Shown piece by piece: positions 60,026 through 64,000 of a stretch of DNA of 64,000 bases (positions are counted from its first letter, which is position 1; the number at the start of each line of letters is the position of its first letter). The stretch is from contig NZ_CP026100.1 in NCBI RefSeq assembly GCF_003722335.1, forward strand, positions 248,001 to 312,000, given 5' to 3'. Source of the DNA: Caulobacter flavus. Lineage in GTDB: Bacteria > Pseudomonadota > Alphaproteobacteria > Caulobacterales > Caulobacteraceae. The translations under genes and the position numbers were made by a program. The notes beneath the pieces were generated by a model, which was not told the origin of the DNA, did no database searches, and worked only from the letters and a program-made list of their open reading frames with translations.

Positions 60026-62206
60026 ATGACCAATCAAGCCAAGCTGCGCTCGGGCGCCGCGTTCGGCGCTCTCCTGCTGGCCGCCGCCGTCGCGGCCCCG
60101 GCCTTCGCCCAGGACGCCGCCGTCGCCCTCGACGACGTGATCGTCACCGCCCAGAAGCGCTCGGAAAACATCCAGGACGTGCCGGTCTCCGTCGCCGCCG
60201 TCTCGGGCGAGAAGCTGGCCTCGATCTTCGCCGCCGGCGAAGACGTGCTGGCCCTGTCGAGCCGCGTCCCCGGCCTCTACATCGAAAGCTCCAACGGCCG
60301 CGCCGCCCCGCGCTTCTACATCCGGGGCCTGGGCAACGCCGACTTCGACCTGGCCGCCTCGCAGCCGGTGTCGGTGATCATGGACGACGTCGTCCTCGAG
60401 AACGTCGTGCTCAAGAGCTCGCCGGTCTATGACGTCGAGCAGGTCGAAGTCCTGCGCGGCCCGCAAGGCACGCTGTTTGGCCGCAACACCACCGCCGGCA
60501 TCGTCAAGTTCGACACGGTGAAGCCGAGCGAGGACTTCCGCGCCAACGGCGCGGCTACCTACGGCTCGTACGGCTCGGCCACCTTCGAAGGCGGCGTCGG
60601 CGGCGCCATCGTCCCGGGCAAGCTGGCCGTCCGCGCCTCGGCCCTGTACCAGCACCGCGACGACTACATCGACAACAGCTTCACCGGCGTGAAGGACGCT
60701 CTGGGCGGTTACAACGAGAAGGCTGCCCGCCTGCAGATCCTGGCCACCCCGACCGAGGACACCTCGATCCTGGCCATCGCCCACACCCGTTCGCTGGACG
60801 GCACGGCGGCGGTGTTCCGCGCCAACATCCTCACGGCCGGCAGCAACAAGATCAATTCGAACTTCGACCGCGACAAGGTTTCGTACAACGGCGGCGCCAA
60901 CAACCCGCAGGAATACGACTCGACCGGCGTCTCGCTGAAGATCGACCATGACTTCGGCGGCGTGAAGCTGACCTCGATCAGCGCCTACGAAACCGCCAAG
61001 GGCCGCAGCCGCGGCGACATCGACGGCGGCGTGGCCGGCGTCGGCCCGGGCTTCATCCCGTTCGACTCCGACACCCAGGACGCCATCGGCGACCTCGACC
61101 AGGTCACCCAGGAAATCCGCCTGGCCAGCGACACCGACGGCAAGCTGGCCTGGCAGGTCGGCGCCTACTACTTCAAGTCGGCCTTCACCGTCTCGACCAA
61201 CCCGTTCTTCGTCGCCCCCAGCACCCTGGAGCACAAGAACACCTCGTGGGCCGTGTTCGGCCAGGGCACCTATCAGGTGACCGACGCCCTGAAGGTGACC
61301 GCCGGCGTCCGCTGGACCGACGACGACAAGGACATGGAAGTCCTGTCCTCGCCGTTCGGCGCCTCGGCCCCGGTGTCGGTCTCCGACAGCCAGGCCAGCT
61401 GGGACCTGTCGGCCTTCTATGCCGTCAACGACGACGTCAGCGTCTACGGCAAGGTGGCCCGCGGCTTCCGCGGTCCGTCGATCCAGGGTCGTGACATCGC
61501 CTTCGGCAGCCCGGCCTCGGTCGCCCAGTCGGAAACCATCCTGTCGTGGGAAGCCGGCGTCAAAAGCGAGCTGTTCGAGCGTCGCGTCCGCCTGAACGGC
61601 GCGGTGTTCACCTACACCATCGACGACCCGCAGTTCAGCGCGGTCGGCGGCGGCAGCAACTCCAACCGCCTGATCAACGCCAAGAAGGGCGAGGCCTACG
61701 GCGTCGAGCTGGACGGCGAGTGGAAGGTGACCTCGAACCTGCTGGTCACCGCCGGCTACAGCTACAGCCACACCAAGATCAAGGACTCGGGCCTGGCCGT
61801 GGCCGTCTGCGCCCAGTGCACCGTGACCGACCCGAAGAACAGCGCCGGCCAGGCCCTGGTCAACGGCAACCCGTTCCCGAACGCGCCGGAATACATCCTG
61901 AACTTCGGCGCTCGCTACAACGTGCCGGTCGGCGCGGGCGGCGAACTGTTCGCCGAAACCGACTGGTTCCGTCAGGGCTACACGAACCTCTTCCTCTACG
62001 AGAGCAAGGAGTTCAACAGCAAGGACACGTTCGAAGGCGGCCTGAAGCTGGGCTACGCCCGCACCGACGGCGCGTACGAAGTGGCCGTGTTCGCCCGCAA
62101 CATCACCAACGAGGTGAACCTGCGCGGCGGCATCGACTTCAACAACCTGACCGGCTTCGTCAACGAGCCGCGCGTGGTCGGCATCTCGCTGAGCGCCCGC
62201 TGCTAA
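60026..62206 (+). CDS. TonB-dependent receptor in a purine catabolism cluster
   Basis: A 726-residue outer-membrane transporter, shorter than the two carbohydrate-type receptors here. The ATG at 60026 follows GAAGGGG and gives a signal peptide ending APAFA-Q. The TonB box and plug are DDVIVTAQKRSENIQDVPVSVAAVSGEKL, IRGLGNADFDLAASQPVSVIMDD and VEVLRGPQGTLFGRNTTAGIVKF. The barrel ends VVGISLSARC, with Cys instead of the usual final aromatic residue. It lies between hpxZ and a nucleoside hydrolase gene and shares an operator motif with hpxXYZ. Uptake of nucleosides, purines or a related compound is proposed. FecA-like metal-chelate transport cannot be excluded. Confidence 0.88.
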   Translation: MTNQAKLRSGAAFGALLLAAAVAAPAFAQDAAVALDDVIVTAQKRSENIQDVPVSVAAVSGEKLASIFAAGEDVLALSSRVPGLYIESSNGRAAPRFYIRGLGNADFDLAASQPVSVIMDDVVLENVVLKSSPVYDVEQVEVLRGPQGTLFGRNTTAGIVKFDTVKPSEDFRANGAATYGSYGSATFEGGVGGAIVPGKLAVRASALYQHRDDYIDNSFTGVKDALGGYNEKAARLQILATPTEDTSILAIAHTRSLDGTAAVFRANILTAGSNKINSNFDRDKVSYNGGANNPQEYDSTGVSLKIDHDFGGVKLTSISAYETAKGRSRGDIDGGVAGVGPGFIPFDSDTQDAIGDLDQVTQEIRLASDTDGKLAWQVGAYYFKSAFTVSTNPFFVAPSTLEHKNTSWAVFGQGTYQVTDALKVTAGVRWTDDDKDMEVLSSPFGASAPVSVSDSQASWDLSAFYAVNDDVSVYGKVARGFRGPSIQGRDIAFGSPASVAQSETILSWEAGVKSELFERRVRLNGAVFTYTIDDPQFSAVGGGSNSNRLINAKKGEAYGVELDGEWKVTSNLLVTAGYSYSHTKIKDSGLAVAVCAQCTVTDPKNSAGQALVNGNPFPNAPEYILNFGARYNVPVGAGGELFAETDWFRQGYTNLFLYESKEFNSKDTFEGGLKLGYARTDGAYEVAVFARNITNEVNLRGGIDFNNLTGFVNEPRVVGISLSARC

Positions 62207-62231
62207 GCGAACGAAAGCTTGAAGCAAACGG

Positions 62232-62259
62232 CGGCCCGGGCGTGAAAACGCCCGGGCCG
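62232..62259 (+). terminator. Terminator hairpin of the purine-cluster TBDR
   Basis: CGGCCCGGGCGT and ACGCCCGGGCCG form a perfect 12-bp stem closed by a GAAA tetraloop, followed by TTGTCGTTTT. It lies 25 bases after the TBDR stop. Confidence 0.85.
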
Positions 62260-62347
62260 TTGTCGTTTTGACATGCCCGCGCCGTCTGGGGCGGCTAAGG
62301 TCGTCGGCTTTCCCGGCCTCCCGCCGGGGCCGCAGACAAGAAGACCG

Positions 62348-63319
62348 ATGACGACCAAGATCATCTTCGACACCGATCCCGGCATCGACGACGCCATGGC
62401 CCTGCTGTTCATCGAGGCCAGCCCGGCGCTCGACCTGGTGGCCGTGACGACCGTGTTCGGCAACGCCGACATCGACACCACCACCCGCAACGCCCTCTAC
62501 CTGAAGAACCGCTTCGGCCTGGCCGCCCCGGTCTACAAGGGCACAGACAAGCCGCTCCGCCGCCCGCGCAACCCCTCGCCCACCTTCGTGCACGGCGAGA
62601 ACGGCCTGGGCGACGTCGAGCTGACCGGCCTGGTGGCCGCCGAGCCCGAAGCCAAGCCGGCCCACCAGGCGATCATCGACCTGGCCCGCGCCAATCCCGG
62701 CGAGATCACCCTTGTGGCCGTCGGCCCGCTGACCAACCTGGCCCTGGCGCTGGACGCCGATCCGGAAGTCGCCACCCTGCTCAAGGGCGTGGTGATCATG
62801 GGCGGCGCCTTCGCCGTCGCCGGCAAGCCGGGCAACGTCACGCCGGTGGCCGAGGCCAACATCTGGAACGACCCGGAAGCCGCCGACCGCGTCTTCACCG
62901 CCCCCTGGCACGTCACCGTCATCGGCCTGGACGTCACCACCCAGGTGATCATGAGCCCCGACTTCATGGAGGCGCTGGAAGCCTCGGCCGGTCCGGCGGG
63001 CGAGTTCCTCAACGCCATCTCCAAGCCGTACGCGGCCTTCTACGGCGGCCGCGACGGCATCGTCGGCTGCTGCGTCCACGACGCCGCCGCCGTGGCCTAC
63101 GTCATCGACGAGAGCCTGTTCGAAGTCCGCCGCGGCTCGGTGCGCGTCGTCACCGAGGGCATCGCGCTCGGCCAGACCCTGCAGAAGGTGGAAGGCGAGC
63201 TCTTCGGCCCGTCGGCCTGGGACGACCAGCCGATCCACAGCGCCGCGATCGCGGTCGACGCGGACAGGCTGCTGGCGCTGTATGCGCGGACGATGAACGG
63301 GGTGGTGGCCGGGGGCTGA
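62348..63319 (+). CDS. Ribonucleoside hydrolase (IUNH family)
   Basis: A 323-residue calcium-dependent enzyme that splits nucleosides into base and ribose. The Asp cluster opens the protein: KIIFDTDPGIDDAMAL (calcium ligands). VTTVFGNADIDTTTRNALYL, VAVGPLTNLALALDADPEV, VVIMGGAFAVAGKPGNVTPVAEANIWNDPEAA and CCVHDAAAVAYVID (the last Asp/His set) follow the family order. An ATG at 62348 was taken; the frame is open upstream to 62273. It lies after the TBDR terminator and so has its own promoter. Base preference (purine or pyrimidine) cannot be told reliably. Confidence 0.92.
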   Translation: MTTKIIFDTDPGIDDAMALLFIEASPALDLVAVTTVFGNADIDTTTRNALYLKNRFGLAAPVYKGTDKPLRRPRNPSPTFVHGENGLGDVELTGLVAAEPEAKPAHQAIIDLARANPGEITLVAVGPLTNLALALDADPEVATLLKGVVIMGGAFAVAGKPGNVTPVAEANIWNDPEAADRVFTAPWHVTVIGLDVTTQVIMSPDFMEALEASAGPAGEFLNAISKPYAAFYGGRDGIVGCCVHDAAAVAYVIDESLFEVRRGSVRVVTEGIALGQTLQKVEGELFGPSAWDDQPIHSAAIAVDADRLLALYARTMNGVVAGG

Positions 63320-63320
63320 C

Positions 63321-63420
63321 CCACTCAGTCGCTCCGCGACAGCTCCCCCAGAGGGGGAGCATCTACGCCGCGAAAGATCCTCCCCCTCAGGGGGAGGTGG
63401 CCCGAAGGGCCGGAGGGGGC
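63321..63420. repeat. Two-module intergenic palindrome, family 1, copy e (order B-A)
   Basis: Module B (CACTCAGTCGCTCCGCGACA...GAGGGGGAGCATC) comes first, then module A (GATCCTCCCCCTCAGGGGGA...GGGCCGGAGGGGG). It fills the gap between the convergent nucleoside hydrolase and guanine deaminase genes, followed by a GGCCGCGC-ATC-GCGCGGCC-TTTT hairpin that may terminate transcription. Confidence 0.85.
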
Positions 63421-63442
63421 CGCGCATCGCGCGGCCTTTTCC

Positions 63443-64000
63443 CTATCTGCGCCACCGCTCCACGCCCGCCAGATACGTCCGGGCGACCACGCGGTCGTCG
63501 CCCAGCACGGTCAGGGCGAACAGCCGGTCCTCCAGCCCCTTGGCCGCCTTGAGCCGGCGCGCCAGCAGCGGCGTCGCCGCCAGGTCCAGCACCAGGAAGT
63601 CGGCCTCCTTGCCGGGCGCCAGATTGCCGATGCGGTCGTCGAGATCCAGCGCCCGCGCCCCGCCCAGCGTCGCCAGGTACAGGGCGTGGAACGGATCCAG
63701 CGCCTGCCCCCGCAACTGCCCCACCTTGTAGGCCTCGCCCAGGGTGTGGAGGATCGAGAAAGTCGTGCCAGCCCCGACGTCGGTGCCGATCCCCACCTTC
63801 ACCCCGTGTTGGCAGGCGGTCGGCAGCGGGAAGAGGCCAGAGCCCAAGAACAGGTTCGAGGTCGGGCAGAACGACACCGCCGCGTCCTTGGCCGCCAGCC
63901 GCTGGAACGCCTCGCCCTGCAGGTGGACGCAGTGGGCGAAGACCGAACGCTTCCCCACCAGGCCGAAGCGCTCGTAGACGTCCAGATAGTCGCTCGCCCC
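63443..64000 (-). CDS. guaD: Guanine deaminase, C-terminal part (runs off the window)
   Basis: The last 185 residues of an amidohydrolase of the guanine deaminase group, which turns guanine into xanthine. The visible part opens ASDYLDVYERFGLVGKRSVFAHCVHL, with the HC-x-H metal motif, then SFCPTSNLFLGSGLFPL (substrate pocket of guanine deaminases) and VGIGTDVGAGTTFS with the catalytic Asp. The tail GNLAPGKEADFLVLDLAATPLLARR closes the fold. The N-terminus lies beyond base 64000. It converges on the nucleoside hydrolase gene and fits conversion of released guanine to xanthine. Confidence 0.88.
   Translation of the reverse strand, partial: GASDYLDVYERFGLVGKRSVFAHCVHLQGEAFQRLAAKDAAVSFCPTSNLFLGSGLFPLPTACQHGVKVGIGTDVGAGTTFSILHTLGEAYKVGQLRGQALDPFHALYLATLGGARALDLDDRIGNLAPGKEADFLVLDLAATPLLARRLKAAKGLEDRLFALTVLGDDRVVARTYLAGVERWRR

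Overview
The window is dense, GC-rich (roughly two-thirds G+C by eye) alphaproteobacterial chromosome and looks like Caulobacter or a very close relative. The reasons are several large TonB-dependent receptors (TBDRs) set among carbohydrate-active enzymes, tandem tryptophan halogenases beside a TBDR, pseudaminic-acid genes of the flagellin-glycosylation type, a rut pyrimidine cluster, and several families of long intergenic palindromes. No rRNA, tRNA, CRISPR array, phage or transposase was recognised, and the species cannot be fixed from the sequence alone.

Layout. 0-1.7 kb: the end of a probable GH43 gene, a rhamnogalacturonan-acetylesterase-like SGNH hydrolase and a secreted protein of unknown function. 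1.8-8.3 kb: a TetR repressor divergent from a three-gene RND efflux operon, with a clear promoter and a perfect 20-bp operator. 8.5-10.3 kb: a sulfotransferase divergent from an aspartyl/asparaginyl beta-hydroxylase. 10.4-18 kb: two GH3 beta-glucosidases flanking pseG, pseH and pseF. 18.2-21.4 kb: a RibD-like reductase, an MpaB-type oxygenase and an acyl-CoA synthetase broken by a one-base frameshift. 21.6-24.8 kb: a four-part phosphorelay (hybrid kinase, receiver, Hpt). 24.8-26 kb: an orphan gene with atypical codons. 26.1-27.7 kb: overlapping DUF2306 and LytTR membrane proteins. 27.7-31.7 kb: a third GH3 enzyme divergent from a LacI regulator, with operators that also match a site in front of the second GH3 gene. 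31.8-33.5 kb: an HWE/HisKA_2 kinase. 33.7-37 kb: rutB-rutC-rutD-rutA, interrupted by two different palindromic repeats. 37-40.8 kb: an FKBP isomerase, a small membrane protein, a GH43 and a GH10 xylanase. 40.9-47.5 kb: a TBDR divergent from two tandem flavin halogenases. 47.7-51.5 kb: an XRE regulator divergent from a Gram-negative sortase and its LPxTA-tagged VIT/VWA substrate. 51.6-54.5 kb: another TBDR followed by a strong terminator. 54.6-56.4 kb: two TetR regulators and an SMR pump. 56.6-64 kb: a purine and amide nitrogen cluster (acetamidase/formamidase, hpxX-hpxY-hpxZ, a TBDR, a nucleoside hydrolase and guanine deaminase running off the end).

How it fits together. Two themes dominate. 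One is plant-polysaccharide scavenging: GH10, GH43, three GH3 enzymes, an acetylesterase and TBDRs, with LacI-type operators. The other is recovery of nitrogen from nucleobases: rut for pyrimidines, and nucleoside hydrolase, guanine deaminase and hpx for purines. In the purine cluster a 16-bp motif, AAGTAT-N6-ACTT, occurs both before the hpxXYZ operon and on the promoter of the neighbouring TBDR. This suggests a co-regulated purine uptake and degradation unit. The tightest two-gene system is the sortase with its substrate; the most puzzling association is the halogenase pair with a TBDR next to xylan genes.
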